Numbered from the stretch's first letter, positions 53,279 to 62,803 are shown. The stretch: 64,000 nucleotides of DNA from Gemmiger sp. An194 (GCF_002160145.1 NZ_NFKA01000007.1:62001-126000), one strand, 5' to 3'. The notes: generated from the sequence alone by a model not told the origin. Numbers and translations: made by a program.

Positions 53279-54133
53279 ATGAAACCCTTGATCCTGCAAT
53301 CCGACTTCGGCCTGGCAGACGGCGCGGTGAGTGCCATGTACGGCGTGGCCGAGGGCGTGTGCGACAGCCTGCGTGTATACGATTTGACCCACGACATTCC
53401 CCAGTACGATATCTGGGAAGCCAGCTACCGCCTGATCCAGACAGTGCAGTACTGGCCTGAGGGCAGCGTGTTCGTGAGTGTGGTGGACCCGGGTGTGGGC
53501 AGTGACCGACGCAGCATTGTGGCCAAGACCAGCGGCGGACATTACATCGTTACACCGGATAACGGCACTCTGACCCACATCAAGCGGATGAGCGGCATTG
53601 TGGAGGCTCGTGTGATCGACGAGACGGTCAACCGTCTGCCCAATTCCGGTGAGAGCTATACCTTCCACGGCCGTGATATCTACGCTTTTACCGGTGCACG
53701 GCTGGCTTCCGGTGTGATTTGCTGGGAAGAGGTGGGCCCGGCCATTGATCCGGCCAGCATTGTGGAGCTGCCGGTGGTGGATGCGGTGCTGAACGGCGAT
53801 GTGGTCAGCGGCACCATCGATGTGCTGGATGTTCGGTTCGGCAGCCTGTGGACCAACATTCCCCGCACCCTGTTTGCGGCGCTGAACATTGAGCATGGAC
53901 AGCGGGTGGAGATCACCATCAGCAACGATACCCGGGTGCTGTACAAGAACATCATGGTATACGCCAAGAGCTTTGCAGATGTGTATGTGGGTGAGCCTCT
54001 GCTGTACGTGAACAGCCTGGATAACCTGGCTGTAGCCATCAATCAGGGCAGCTTTGCCCGGGCCTACAACATCGGCACCGGTACCTCCTGGCGCATCAGT
54101 GTGCGCAAAGCGCCCCGCATGATCTACGAATAA
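53279..54133 (+). CDS. SAM hydroxide adenosyltransferase (DUF62 family)
   Basis: DUF62 enzymes split S-adenosylmethionine into adenosine and methionine; relatives make 5'-halo-adenosine. The 284 residues keep the hydrolase triad at the spacing of the known family member from Pyrococcus: D70 (VVDPGVG), R77 (SDRR) and H130 (FHGRD). The N-terminal LQSDFG and PDNGTLT motifs are also present. The Arg/His residues argue for hydrolase rather than halogenase. ATG 53279 has AAAGGAG upstream. It heads a cluster with an ECF transporter, which suggests a link to nucleoside, methionine or vitamin uptake. Confidence 0.88.
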   Translation: MKPLILQSDFGLADGAVSAMYGVAEGVCDSLRVYDLTHDIPQYDIWEASYRLIQTVQYWPEGSVFVSVVDPGVGSDRRSIVAKTSGGHYIVTPDNGTLTHIKRMSGIVEARVIDETVNRLPNSGESYTFHGRDIYAFTGARLASGVICWEEVGPAIDPASIVELPVVDAVLNGDVVSGTIDVLDVRFGSLWTNIPRTLFAALNIEHGQRVEITISNDTRVLYKNIMVYAKSFADVYVGEPLLYVNSLDNLAVAINQGSFARAYNIGTGTSWRISVRKAPRMIYE

Positions 54134-54211
54134 GGTCCGCCCGGGCCGGTTCAGGAAATTCTTGCGTGCCCCCGGCCCGTGATCCATATAAGAAAAAGTG
54201 AGGGAATCGTC

Positions 54212-54757
54212 ATGAAAAAAATGTCTGTAAAAACCGTTGTCGCCATCGGTATTGGCGCAGCTCTGTTCTTCGTACTGGGTAGACTCGTTTCTATTCCCAC
54301 CCCGGTACCCAACACCTATGTGAGCCTGCAGTACGCCATTCTGGCAGTGTTTGCCGGCCTGTTTGGTCCTGTTGCCGGTCTGGTAATCGGTCTGGTCGGC
54401 CATGCTCTGGTTGACTTCACCTCCTACGGCCCCTGGTGGAGCTGGATCATCGCTTCCGGCGTGTTCGGCCTGCTGACCGGTCTGTTCCTGGGCAAGCTGG
54501 ATCTGGAGAGCGGCGAGTTCGGCAAGAAGCAGATCATCCTGTTCAACGTTTCTCAGCTGATCGCTCACGTGATCTGCTGGGGTGTGGTGGCTCCCATTCT
54601 GGACATTGCCATCTACAACGAGCCTGTTGAGAAGCTGTTTGCCCAGGGCCTGACCGCCGGTATCGTGAACGCCATCACCACCGGTGTGGTTGGCACCATC
54701 CTGCTGGTTGCTTACGCCAAGACCCGCACCAAGAAGGGCTCCCTGAACAAGGATTGA
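54212..54757 (+). CDS. ECF transporter S component, UPF0397 family
   Basis: The 181-residue membrane protein (about six helices) matches the UPF0397 pattern: MKKMSVKTVVAIGIGAALFF, then SIPTPVPNTYVSLQYA and a closing VAYAKTRTKKGSL. S components bind the vitamin-like substrate. Databases often call this family riboflavin-type, but the substrate is not established by sequence. An 8-bp stem (54142-54149 with 54172-54179) lies in the leader. A terminator follows, yet the ATPase and T genes come next on the same strand. Confidence 0.87.
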   Translation: MKKMSVKTVVAIGIGAALFFVLGRLVSIPTPVPNTYVSLQYAILAVFAGLFGPVAGLVIGLVGHALVDFTSYGPWWSWIIASGVFGLLTGLFLGKLDLESGEFGKKQIILFNVSQLIAHVICWGVVAPILDIAIYNEPVEKLFAQGLTAGIVNAITTGVVGTILLVAYAKTRTKKGSLNKD

Positions 54758-54789
54758 TTCATCGGCCGGTTTGGCCTTGATCCCGAATG

Positions 54790-54834
54790 AAAAGCGGGGC
54801 CTTCCGGCAGAATACGCCGAAAGCCCCGCTTTTT
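54790..54834 (+). terminator. Terminator between the S component and the ECF ATPase gene
   Basis: An 11-bp stem (54790-54800 with 54823-54833), an inner hairpin and TTTTT. It would let the S component exceed the ATPase and T subunits in amount. Confidence 0.85.
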
Positions 54835-54954
54835 CTATGAGCAGCCCGCATGGACCTGCGGGCAGATATTTCCGGCAGGAGATGTGTTTCCCCTGCAATA
54901 CCGCCGCCCCATCTTCCGGCGTGCGGGAAGAGCTACAAAAACGGAGGAACCGCC

Positions 54955-56676
54955 GTGGCACAGCCCATCATTGAATTTAAGAATTTCGGCTTCCAGTACG
55001 ATGCTCAGGCAGAGCCCACATTGTACAACATTGATCTGGCCATTCAGCCGGGGGAACGGGTGTTGATCGCAGGCCCGTCCGGCAGCGGTAAAAGCACCAT
55101 TGCAAGCTGCATCAATGGATTGATCCCCTTCAGCTACCCGGGCCGCTGCACCGGCAGCCTGATGGTGGACGGAGTGGATGCACCTCATGCCAGTATCTTT
55201 GAGCTGTCCAAGCATGTGGGCACCGTTCTGCAGGACCCGGACGGTCAGTTCATCGGCCTGACCGTGGGCGAGGACATCGCTTTTGCGCTGGAGAATCAGT
55301 GTGTGGCCCAGCCGGAGATGAAACAGACCGTGGAGCGGGTGGCCCGCCTTGTGGATGTGGATACCATGCTGGAGCAGGAGCCCCACGCATTAAGCGGCGG
55401 GCAGAAGCAGCGGGTGAGCCTGGCCGGTGTGATGGTGGACGATGTGAAGGTCCTACTGTTTGACGAGCCCCTGGCCAATCTGGACCCGGCTGCCGGCAAG
55501 CAGACCATCGAGCTGATCGATCAGGTGCAGAAAAAGACCGGCGCCACGGTGATCATCATCGAGCATCGTCTGGAGGATGTACTCTGGCGCAGCGTGGATC
55601 GAATCGTGCTCATGGGAGACGGGCGTATTCTGGCGAATACGACACCGGAAGCGCTGCTGGCGGGAAATCAGCTGGCGGAAAACGGCATCCGGGAGCCGCT
55701 GTATATTACTGCGCTCAAGTATGCAGGCGTATCACTGGAGGCGGAGAAAAAGCCCGCCCATGTGGACACGCTGTGCCTCACCGAGCAGGACAGGGAGGCG
55801 GTCCGCGCCTGGTACCGACAGACGGTGACCCGCGCACAAGCTCCTGCTGCCGCTCCGCTGCTGGAGGTAAAGGATCTGTGCTTCGGCTACAGCGAGGGCG
55901 TGACCAACCTGCGGGATGTGAACTTCACCCTGAATGAGGGCGACATGGTGAGTATCGTGGGCCGCAACGGCGCGGGCAAGAGTACTCTGGCCAAGCTGAT
56001 CTGCGGCTTTGAAACACCCCGCAGCGGCAGTGTGTGGCTAAACGGCCGGAACCTGGAGGGGGATACCATCAAGGAGCGGGCCGCCCACATCGGCTACGTG
56101 ATGCAGAACCCGAACCAGATGATCAGTCAGAGTCTGATTTTTGACGAGGTTGCGCTGGGTCTGCGTACCGCAAAGCTGCCGGAGGACGAGGTGGAGCGCC
56201 GGGTCCATGAGGCGCTCACCATCTGCGGACTGTATCCCTTCCGGAAATGGCCGGTATCCGCCCTGTCCTTTGGTCAGAAGAAGCGGGTGACCATCGCCAG
56301 TGTGCTGGTGATGCAGCCCAAGGTGCTGATTCTGGACGAGCCCACTGCCGGCCAGGATTTCCGCCATTACACCGAGATCATGGAATTTCTGCGCAGCCTG
56401 AACCAGAAGGGCTACACGGTGATTATGGTCACCCATGATATGCACCTGATGCTGGAATACACCAGCCGGGCGCTGGTGTTTAACCAGAGCCGGATGATCG
56501 GCGATCTGACGCCTGCCCAGCTGCTGTGCGACAGCGCTCTGGTGGAGCAGGCGGCGCTGAAGGAAACCAGTCTCTTTACCCTGGCCCAGAAGTGCGGCAT
56601 TCAGCCGCCGGAGGCCTTTGTGCAGCATTTTATCGACTACGACCGGGAGGTACGCGACAAGTGGCAAACAATCTGA
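54955..56676 (+). CDS. ECF transporter ATPase, two ABC domains fused
   Basis: The 573 residues carry two complete ATPase domains, equal to EcfA1 and EcfA2 in one chain (YkoD-like). Domain 1: Walker A GPSGSGKST, signature LSGGQKQR, Walker B VLLFDEPL. Domain 2: Walker A GRNGAGKST, signature LSFGQKKR, Walker B VLILDEPT. The start is GTG 54955 with CGGAGG 7 nt upstream. It overlaps the EcfT gene by 16 nt. Confidence 0.92.
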   Translation: MAQPIIEFKNFGFQYDAQAEPTLYNIDLAIQPGERVLIAGPSGSGKSTIASCINGLIPFSYPGRCTGSLMVDGVDAPHASIFELSKHVGTVLQDPDGQFIGLTVGEDIAFALENQCVAQPEMKQTVERVARLVDVDTMLEQEPHALSGGQKQRVSLAGVMVDDVKVLLFDEPLANLDPAAGKQTIELIDQVQKKTGATVIIIEHRLEDVLWRSVDRIVLMGDGRILANTTPEALLAGNQLAENGIREPLYITALKYAGVSLEAEKKPAHVDTLCLTEQDREAVRAWYRQTVTRAQAPAAAPLLEVKDLCFGYSEGVTNLRDVNFTLNEGDMVSIVGRNGAGKSTLAKLICGFETPRSGSVWLNGRNLEGDTIKERAAHIGYVMQNPNQMISQSLIFDEVALGLRTAKLPEDEVERRVHEALTICGLYPFRKWPVSALSFGQKKRVTIASVLVMQPKVLILDEPTAGQDFRHYTEIMEFLRSLNQKGYTVIMVTHDMHLMLEYTSRALVFNQSRMIGDLTPAQLLCDSALVEQAALKETSLFTLAQKCGIQPPEAFVQHFIDYDREVRDKWQTI

Positions 56677-57494
56677 TCCTTTCCTATCTGCCCCGGGGCA
56701 GCGTGGTGCACAAGCTTACCGGTACCACCAAGCTGATCGTGTTCCTGCTGTTCAGCGTGGCCACCATGGTCACCTACGACACCCGGGTGCTGGTGGTCTT
56801 TCTGGTGATGAGCCTGGCCATCTTCAAGATCAGCCGGGTGCGTTACCGGGACGTGAAGTTCATTTTGTGGATGGCGTTTGTCTTCCTGGTGCTGAACAAC
56901 CTGTTCGTTTACCTGTTCAAGCCGGAATACGGCGTGGAGATCTACCAGAGCCGCACCCTGCTGGTGCAGCTGATCGGGCCCTATACCTTTACGGCACAGC
57001 AGCTGTTCTACCACCTGAATATGACCTTGAAGGTGGTGGTGGTCATTCCGCTGGCGCTGGTGTTTATTCTGTGCACCGATCCCAGCGAGTTTGCTGCCAG
57101 CCTGGCCAGTATCGGCGTGAGCTACCGCATCGGTTATGCGGTGGCCCTGGCGCTGCGGTATATCCCGGACGTACAGCGGGATTATCACAACATTAACCAG
57201 GCCCAGCAGGCCCGTGGTGTGGATATCTCCGGCAAGGATAAGCTGATGGATCGGCTCAAGGGCAGCGCGAACATTCTGCTGCCGCTGATCCTGGGCAGCC
57301 TGAACCGGATCGAGGTCATTTCCAACGCCATGGAGCTGCGAGGCTTCGGCAAAAACAAGCGCCGCACCTGGTACGCAAAGCGGCCTTTCGCCACCCGGGA
57401 CTGGGTGGTGCTGGTTCTGGGTACGGTGATTTCTGTGGGATCTCTGATCTTCACCTTCTGGGATGGCAGCCGCTATTATAACCCGTTTATTTAA
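56661..57494 (+). CDS. ECF transporter T component (EcfT)
   Basis: EcfT couples ATP hydrolysis to movement of the S component. The 277-residue protein has several membrane helices and the two Ala-Arg-Gly-type coupling motifs QQARGVDISG and MELRGFGKN. The start is GTG 56661 inside the end of the ATPase gene, with GGGAGG 10 nt upstream. A terminator follows. Confidence 0.9.
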   Translation: MANNLILSYLPRGSVVHKLTGTTKLIVFLLFSVATMVTYDTRVLVVFLVMSLAIFKISRVRYRDVKFILWMAFVFLVLNNLFVYLFKPEYGVEIYQSRTLLVQLIGPYTFTAQQLFYHLNMTLKVVVVIPLALVFILCTDPSEFAASLASIGVSYRIGYAVALALRYIPDVQRDYHNINQAQQARGVDISGKDKLMDRLKGSANILLPLILGSLNRIEVISNAMELRGFGKNKRRTWYAKRPFATRDWVVLVLGTVISVGSLIFTFWDGSRYYNPFI

Positions 57495-57497
57495 GTG

Positions 57498-57545
57498 AAA
57501 ACACCCGTCCGATTCGGAAAAACATCCGCACCGGGCGGGTGTTTT
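57498..57545 (+). terminator. Terminator after ecfT
   Basis: A 10-bp stem (57498-57507 with 57536-57545) whose second arm ends in TTTT. Confidence 0.82.
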
Positions 57546-57561
57546 GCGTGTGGGAGAAAAA

Positions 57562-57818
57562 ATTGGGCACAATACCGAGGATTTGAAAAAAAGTTTGGCT
57601 ATTTTGATAGGAAAATAACGACTTCTGATGAGATAAAAATACCCCCGAAGCCGGGTGAATACAGAAATTTCGGTATGAAAAATTGGGCAAAACGCCTAAT
57701 TTTATCGCGTAGAGAAACAGAAGGCGGGGCAAGCCGCAGAAAATGACGAAAAGAAGAGAATTGGCGAGCATAAAAGTAAATTTTATGTTAATATTAGGTT
57801 GAACGAAGTCTGCCCAAT
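57562..57818. repeat. Repeated ATTGGGCA motif upstream of prs
   Basis: The 310-bp AT-rich gap before prs has no credible gene. ATTGGGCA occurs at 57562-57569 and 57682-57689 in the same setting (AAAAATTGGGCA), and in reverse at 57811-57818, where TGCCC-AATC-GGGCA is a small dyad. They may be operator sites or chance. Confidence 0.35.
57761..57789 (+). promoter_or_regulatory. Candidate prs promoter
   Basis: TTGGCG (57761-57766) and TATGTT (57784-57789), spacer 17 bp. Confidence 0.45.
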
Positions 57819-57858
57819 CGGGCAAAAAAACATTTGACAACGTAAGGAGCGTTTAAAG

Positions 57859-59007
57859 ATGTATCAATCCAACGGTACAGAGATCCTCATGGCAAACAAC
57901 GGCGTTGCTGAACTCGGCCTGATCGCCACTCCCGGCGCCCAGGAGCTGACCGCCCTGATCGATCGCCATCTGGTGGCTTGGGCCCGTGAAAAGGGCGTGG
58001 ACCGCGAGACCTTCATCATCCCCAGCGAGTGCCCCCGCTTTTCTTCCGGCGACGGCAAAGGCGTGATCCGCGAGAGCGTGCGCGGCGACGATTTGTACTT
58101 TGTGGTGGATGTGGGCAACTACAGCTGCAAGTACAAGATGTTCGGCAACGAGAACTGCATGAGCCCGGACGATCACTACCAGGATCTGAAGCGTCTGATC
58201 CAGGCTGCTTCCGGTAAGGCTCGCCGCATCACCGTGATCATGCCTCTGCTCTACGGCAGCCGCCAGCATCGCCGCTCCTACCGTGAAAGCCTGGACTGCG
58301 CCTACGCGCTGCAGGAGCTGCACAGCATGGGCGTTGAGAACATCATCACCTTCGACGCTCATGATCCCCGCGTTTCCAACGCGGTACCTCTGATGGGTAT
58401 GGACAACGTGATGCCCACCTACCAGGTGCTGAAGACCATGTTCAAGTGCATCGAGGACTTCAAGCCCACCCGGGACAACTTCATGGTGATCAGCCCCGAC
58501 GAAGGCGCCATCAACCGGAACATGTACTACTCCAGCGTGCTGGCTGTGAACCTGGGCATGTTCTACAAGCGCCGTGACTACTCCCGCATCGTGAATGGCC
58601 GCAACCCCATCGTGGCCCACGAGTACCTGGGTGAGAGCGTGGAAGGCAAGGATGTGTTCATCGCCGACGATATCATCTCCTCCGGCGAGAGCATGCTGGA
58701 TATCGGCTACGAGCTGAAGAAGCGCGGTGCCAAGCGCATCTTCTGCTACGCCACCTACGCCATCTACACCAACGGCCTGGCCGAGTTCGACAAGGCCTAC
58801 CAGGAGGGCGTCATCTCCGGCGTGTTCGGTACCAACCTGACCTACCGCACCCCCGAGCTGCTGAGCCGTGAGTGGTTCCATGAGGTGGATGTGTCCAAGT
58901 ACATTGCTCACTTTGTGGATGCCATCAACCACGATATGAGCATCGGCGACATCATCGATCCTCACAGCAAGATCGACGCTCTGCTGAAGCGCTACAATGT
59001 GAAATAA
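57859..59007 (+). CDS. prs: Ribose-phosphate pyrophosphokinase, long divergent form
   Basis: It makes PRPP from ribose-5-phosphate and ATP for nucleotide, His and Trp synthesis. At 382 residues it is about 65 longer than classic Prs. The PRPP loop VFIADDIISSGESML is clear; the ATP/metal region reads PLLYGSRQHRRSY and FDAHDPRVSNAVP, in place of the usual YxRQDRK. This belongs to a variant group seen in anaerobes. GGAG precedes the ATG. Confidence 0.88.
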   Translation: MYQSNGTEILMANNGVAELGLIATPGAQELTALIDRHLVAWAREKGVDRETFIIPSECPRFSSGDGKGVIRESVRGDDLYFVVDVGNYSCKYKMFGNENCMSPDDHYQDLKRLIQAASGKARRITVIMPLLYGSRQHRRSYRESLDCAYALQELHSMGVENIITFDAHDPRVSNAVPLMGMDNVMPTYQVLKTMFKCIEDFKPTRDNFMVISPDEGAINRNMYYSSVLAVNLGMFYKRRDYSRIVNGRNPIVAHEYLGESVEGKDVFIADDIISSGESMLDIGYELKKRGAKRIFCYATYAIYTNGLAEFDKAYQEGVISGVFGTNLTYRTPELLSREWFHEVDVSKYIAHFVDAINHDMSIGDIIDPHSKIDALLKRYNVK

Positions 59008-59030
59008 GCAAGCGCATTTATACAAAAAGT

Positions 59031-59074
59031 AAAGCAGTGCCCCGGCTTTTCAAGAGCCGGAGCACTGCTTTTTT
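59031..59074. terminator. Bidirectional terminator between prs and the CsoR gene
   Basis: A 10-bp outer stem (59031-59040 with 59062-59071) and an inner CCGGCT/AGCCGG stem, T-rich after and A-rich before. Confidence 0.9.
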
Positions 59075-59083
59075 CATACAAAG

Positions 59084-59356
59084 TTATTTCAGCTTGGCGA
59101 ACTGGTCGATGGCGGTCTGAAGCTGGGCGATCACCTCGTCAGTATCCTCGCCGCTGCGCACGCAATGTTCCAGGTGTTCGGTGAGGATCAGCTTTGCCAC
59201 CTGCGTGATGGCGCTGTTCACGCTGGAAAGCTGGGTCAGCAAATCGCCGCAGGGGCGTCCTTCGTTCACCATCTCCCGGATACCGTTCAGCTGGCCGCTG
59301 ATGCGAGCCAGGCGGCGGTTCACGTCGGCGGAATGTTGGCAGTGTGGGCAATGCAT
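59084..59356 (-). CDS. CsoR-family metal-sensing repressor
   Basis: The 90-residue helical repressor carries the copper-type ligand set C36, H61 and C65 (RPCGDLL, EHLEHC), with an extra N-terminal CPHC pair (C3, C6). RISGQLNGIREMV is the DNA-binding helix region. AGGAGG precedes the ATG. No copper gene is next to it, so its target is elsewhere in the genome. The extra cysteines leave a different metal or sulfur signal possible. Confidence 0.9.
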   Translation of the reverse strand: MHCPHCQHSADVNRRLARISGQLNGIREMVNEGRPCGDLLTQLSSVNSAITQVAKLILTEHLEHCVRSGEDTDEVIAQLQTAIDQFAKLK

Positions 59357-59497
59357 GACGGATGTCCTCCTCTTGTTTATGAAATATCTAAATCAGCTAT
59401 GTGGGGAAAATACCCCGCGGCAATTTTGGAAACAGAACACCCGGCGCGGCCCAAAACAGGCTTGCAGGGTGTACGAAGCGGAAAAGATAGACGCGGA

Positions 59498-61093
59498 TTA
59501 ACCTCCTGTATAGGTTGCCCAGGTGAGATCCAGCACCGGACCGAAGGGATCGAACACCACGTGCTCCACGCCCGGAGCCATTACAAGGGCCTGATCCTGA
59601 TACCACAGGGGAGAGATGGCGCCGCCCGCCAGCAAAGTTTGCTCCGCCTGAGCGAGCTCACTGGCAACGGGGTCCAGCTGTCCGGCCAGCTGATTGCCTT
59701 GGCTGTCAAAGGCAGCGGATTCCCACCCGGTAAACGCACCGTCCGTAAACTGCTGCAGAAAGGCGGTGCCGTCCGCGCTGGTGGGGGAGAAGGGAAGCAG
59801 GGCAATCTGGTAGTCGCCGCTGGCAACGGTGCTTTTCAGTTCATCCAGCGGAACTGCCTTCAGTGTGAAGTAGGCGGAGAACGCGCCCAGCTCTTTCTGC
59901 CATTGCTGGCTGACCTGCTCGATCAGGGTCTGATAAACGGTTCCTTCGGGATACAGCACCTGGATGCCGGAAAACCGCTGCAGCCCTGCTTCACTTAATC
60001 CGGTCCGGCAGAGCTCCTTCACATCGCCCACAGCGGGCATCTGGCTTCCCACTGCATCCCGGTAGCCGGAACCGTTCACCTGAATGGCAGGCGGGATCAG
60101 ACCGTCTGCAGCAGAAAAACCGGTGGGCAGCTGTTCGATGCCGGCGGCGCTGGCACCCAGGGCAAGGCGCACGTTTTGGGAAGAAAGTTGTCTATCTTCG
60201 CAGTTGAATACCAGGGCCCAGGTGGTGGATGTGTAGGGGATGGAGGGCAGGCTCCCGGCGGCAGATGCCTCGTCAATGGCGGCGGTTACATCTCCGGCTG
60301 CCACTGCGGCCGCGCCGGTGGCGGGCGTTGGATTCTGGGCCACCGAGGTGCCGGAGGCAGGCTCCGGTGTGGGGGTAGCCTGGGCGGTGGTGTCCAGCAC
60401 GATGCGCAGGCTGGTGATCAGGCTGCCGCTGGCACTGCGGCGCAAAAACAGACCGTTTTCATTCCAGTTATACAGATAGAAATGTCCGTTGGCCAGGGTG
60501 GTGGCGGCACTCAGACCATAGGCCCCGGCACTGTGCTCAAAAAATTCCTCATTGCAGGGCATGGCACCCGGCTGGGCCAGCTTTTCCAGAAATGCCGGGT
60601 CAGGGCTGCTCAGCTGGTAAACCACGGTGCGCTCGTCCGGTGCGCTTACACCCAGAGCACCGGTGCCGTCGGCCCCTTTCAAATTGGCAAACAGATCCCG
60701 GTAGGGGCTGGCGGTTTCCTCCCGGAACACCCGCTCTATGCTGAATACAAAATCCGCAGCGGTAAGAGGATATTCCTTTTCGTGTTTTTTCAGTTTGGTG
60801 TAGGCCAGGCCATCCTTTAATGTAAAGGTATAGGTCAGGCCGTCAGCGCTCACGGTATAACTCTCAGCGCAGTCCAGCACGGCTTCGCTGTTTTCGTCGA
60901 TGCGGGTCAGACCCCGGTACAGATTGGTCACGGCGATGCGCTCGGGGCTGTCCTGTGCGATCTGCGGGTCCAGGTTGGCGGGCACGTGGTCCACCCGCCA
61001 GGTAAAGCTGGCTCCGCCGGAGCCACAGCCGGTGAGAAATCCCACAGCCAGGAACAGGCAGAGCAACAGGCAGAGAATACGATGGAATCTCAT
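59498..61093 (-). CDS. OppA-like solute-binding lipoprotein (family 5)
   Basis: The 531-residue protein has a lipoprotein signal peptide (MRFHRILCLLLCLFLAVG) with lipobox LTGC, then a family 5 binding fold: LDPQIAQDSPERIAVTNLYR, LTYTFTLKDGLAY and ADFVFSIERVF. A Thr/Pro/Ala-rich insert (about 240-275) interrupts it. ATG 61093 has AAAGGA upstream. No permease or ATPase gene is adjacent, so it is an orphan binding protein. A TTGACG box at 61189-61184 may be its -35. Confidence 0.88.
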   Translation of the reverse strand: MRFHRILCLLLCLFLAVGFLTGCGSGGASFTWRVDHVPANLDPQIAQDSPERIAVTNLYRGLTRIDENSEAVLDCAESYTVSADGLTYTFTLKDGLAYTKLKKHEKEYPLTAADFVFSIERVFREETASPYRDLFANLKGADGTGALGVSAPDERTVVYQLSSPDPAFLEKLAQPGAMPCNEEFFEHSAGAYGLSAATTLANGHFYLYNWNENGLFLRRSASGSLITSLRIVLDTTAQATPTPEPASGTSVAQNPTPATGAAAVAAGDVTAAIDEASAAGSLPSIPYTSTTWALVFNCEDRQLSSQNVRLALGASAAGIEQLPTGFSAADGLIPPAIQVNGSGYRDAVGSQMPAVGDVKELCRTGLSEAGLQRFSGIQVLYPEGTVYQTLIEQVSQQWQKELGAFSAYFTLKAVPLDELKSTVASGDYQIALLPFSPTSADGTAFLQQFTDGAFTGWESAAFDSQGNQLAGQLDPVASELAQAEQTLLAGGAISPLWYQDQALVMAPGVEHVVFDPFGPVLDLTWATYTGG

Positions 61094-61309
61094 GGAACAG
61101 GTCCTTTCGGTAAACGGCCGGATGGGCCGGTGATGTAAAAACAAAATGCCCGAAGACATACATATTTAGCTTATCAAAAAACGCGTCAAAATACAAATCC
61201 ATGCCGGGGCAAATGGGGTGAAATCCGTAAATAAAACGTAAATTTTGGCATTGGGCGGATGATTTTGCAGCCAAATGGCCGAAATGCCCGGCAAGAGAGG
61301 GGGATTTGG

Positions 61310-61338
61310 TTGCGCGGGCGGCCAAAAGTGACTATAAT
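61310..61338 (+). promoter_or_regulatory. murD promoter
   Basis: TTGCGC (61310-61315) and TATAAT (61333-61338), spacer 17 bp. The rest of the 318-bp gap (61094-61411) shows nothing else I can support. Confidence 0.7.
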
Positions 61339-61411
61339 AGCAACAGACCATTTTTGATCACACCAATCCATAAAAATCAAGTTCCATCAAAGGGAAAAGG
61401 GGTTTTGCAAT

Positions 61412-62803
61412 ATGCAGAAGGATCAGCAGCGGCTGGCCAAATTCATCAAGGGAAAAAAGGTGGCCTTCATCGGCGCCGGCGTGAGCCATAAAACATTGAT
61501 CGGGCAGTTCTGCGCCATGGGGGCGCAGGTGACGCTGTGCGATAAAAAGCAGCTGGCGGATTTTGGCGACTATGCCGACACCCTGAATCAGCTGGGTGTG
61601 GCTCTGAGCCTGGGTGAGGATTATCTGAACGGCCTGGCCGGGCAGGACATCATCATGCGCACGCCGGGCTTCGAGTACTACACCCCGGCGCTGCAGGCGG
61701 CCAAGGATGCGGGAAGCCTGGTGACCAGCGAGATGGAGCTGTTCTTCGAGTACTGCCCCTGTGAGATCACCGCGGTCACCGGATCGGACGGCAAGACCAC
61801 CACCACCAGTCTGATCGCTGCCATGTTCGAGGCGGCGGGCCGCACCGTGCATCTGGGCGGCAACATCGGCCGGGCCCTGCTGCCCATTCTGGACCAGACC
61901 GACCCGGCGGACGAGGCGGTGGTGGAGCTTTCCAGCTTCCAGCTGATCAGCATGCGCCGCAGCCCCAAGGTGGCGGTGGTCACCAATGTGACCCCCAACC
62001 ATCTGGATCACCATAAGGACATGCAGGAGTATGTGGACGCCAAGCGGAACATCCTGCTCTGGCAGGACGAGAGCTGCCGGGCGGTGCTGGGCTACGAGAA
62101 CGAGATCACCCGCGGCATGCAGGCGGACTGCAAGGGGACCCAGTGCTGGTTCACCCGTCTGCGGGAAACCGACAACGGTGCCTTCCTGCGCCAGGACGGC
62201 ATGCTCTGCATGGCGGAAAACGGCGCCGTGACCCCCATCCTGCACAAGGACGAGATCAAGCTGCGGGGTGTGCACAACATCGAGAATCTGCTGGCCGCCT
62301 GTGCCGCTGTGTGGGGCCGGGTACCGGTGGAGGCCATGGCCAAGGTGGGCTCCAGCTTCACCGGCGTGGAGCACCGCATCGAGCCGGTGCGTTTGCTGGA
62401 CGGCGTGCAGTGGTACAACGACTCCATTGCCTCCAGCCCCACCCGCACCATTGCGGGTCTGCGCAGCTTTGACCAGAAGATCATCATCATCGCCGGTGGC
62501 TACGACAAGAAGATCCCCTACGAGCCGCTGGCTCCCGAGATCCTGGCCCATGTGAAGGTTCTGGTGCTCATGGGTCAGACCGGTCCCAAGATCGAGGAAG
62601 CGGTGCGCGCCTGCCCCGGCTTTGCCGAGAGCGGCCTGGTCATCGAGCATGCCAAGGATATGGCCGAGGCGGTGCAGCTGGCCCGCAAAAACGCAAAGCC
62701 CGGCGATGTGGTCAGCCTGTCGCCCGCATCCGCCAGCTTTGATCTGTACCCCAACTTTGAGGTGCGTGGCCGTCACTTCAAGGAACTGGTGAACGCGCTG
62801 TGA
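61412..62803 (+). CDS. murD: UDP-N-acetylmuramoyl-L-alanine:D-glutamate ligase
   Basis: MurD adds D-Glu to the peptidoglycan precursor in the cytoplasm. The 463 residues have the Mur ligase P-loop VTGSDGKTTTT (about 123-133), the NVTPNHLDHH motif with metal ligand His, and a C-terminal domain with SPASASFDLY. AAAAGGGG precedes the ATG. It is the only Mur gene in view. The next gene overlaps its stop by 4 nt. Confidence 0.96.
   Translation: MQKDQQRLAKFIKGKKVAFIGAGVSHKTLIGQFCAMGAQVTLCDKKQLADFGDYADTLNQLGVALSLGEDYLNGLAGQDIIMRTPGFEYYTPALQAAKDAGSLVTSEMELFFEYCPCEITAVTGSDGKTTTTSLIAAMFEAAGRTVHLGGNIGRALLPILDQTDPADEAVVELSSFQLISMRRSPKVAVVTNVTPNHLDHHKDMQEYVDAKRNILLWQDESCRAVLGYENEITRGMQADCKGTQCWFTRLRETDNGAFLRQDGMLCMAENGAVTPILHKDEIKLRGVHNIENLLAACAAVWGRVPVEAMAKVGSSFTGVEHRIEPVRLLDGVQWYNDSIASSPTRTIAGLRSFDQKIIIIAGGYDKKIPYEPLAPEILAHVKVLVLMGQTGPKIEEAVRACPGFAESGLVIEHAKDMAEAVQLARKNAKPGDVVSLSPASASFDLYPNFEVRGRHFKELVNAL

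Noticed and set aside
57487-57840. 117-residue minus-strand frame in the gap before prs
   Set aside because: It overlaps the ecfT terminator, has no good ribosome site and looks like a chance frame in AT-rich DNA.
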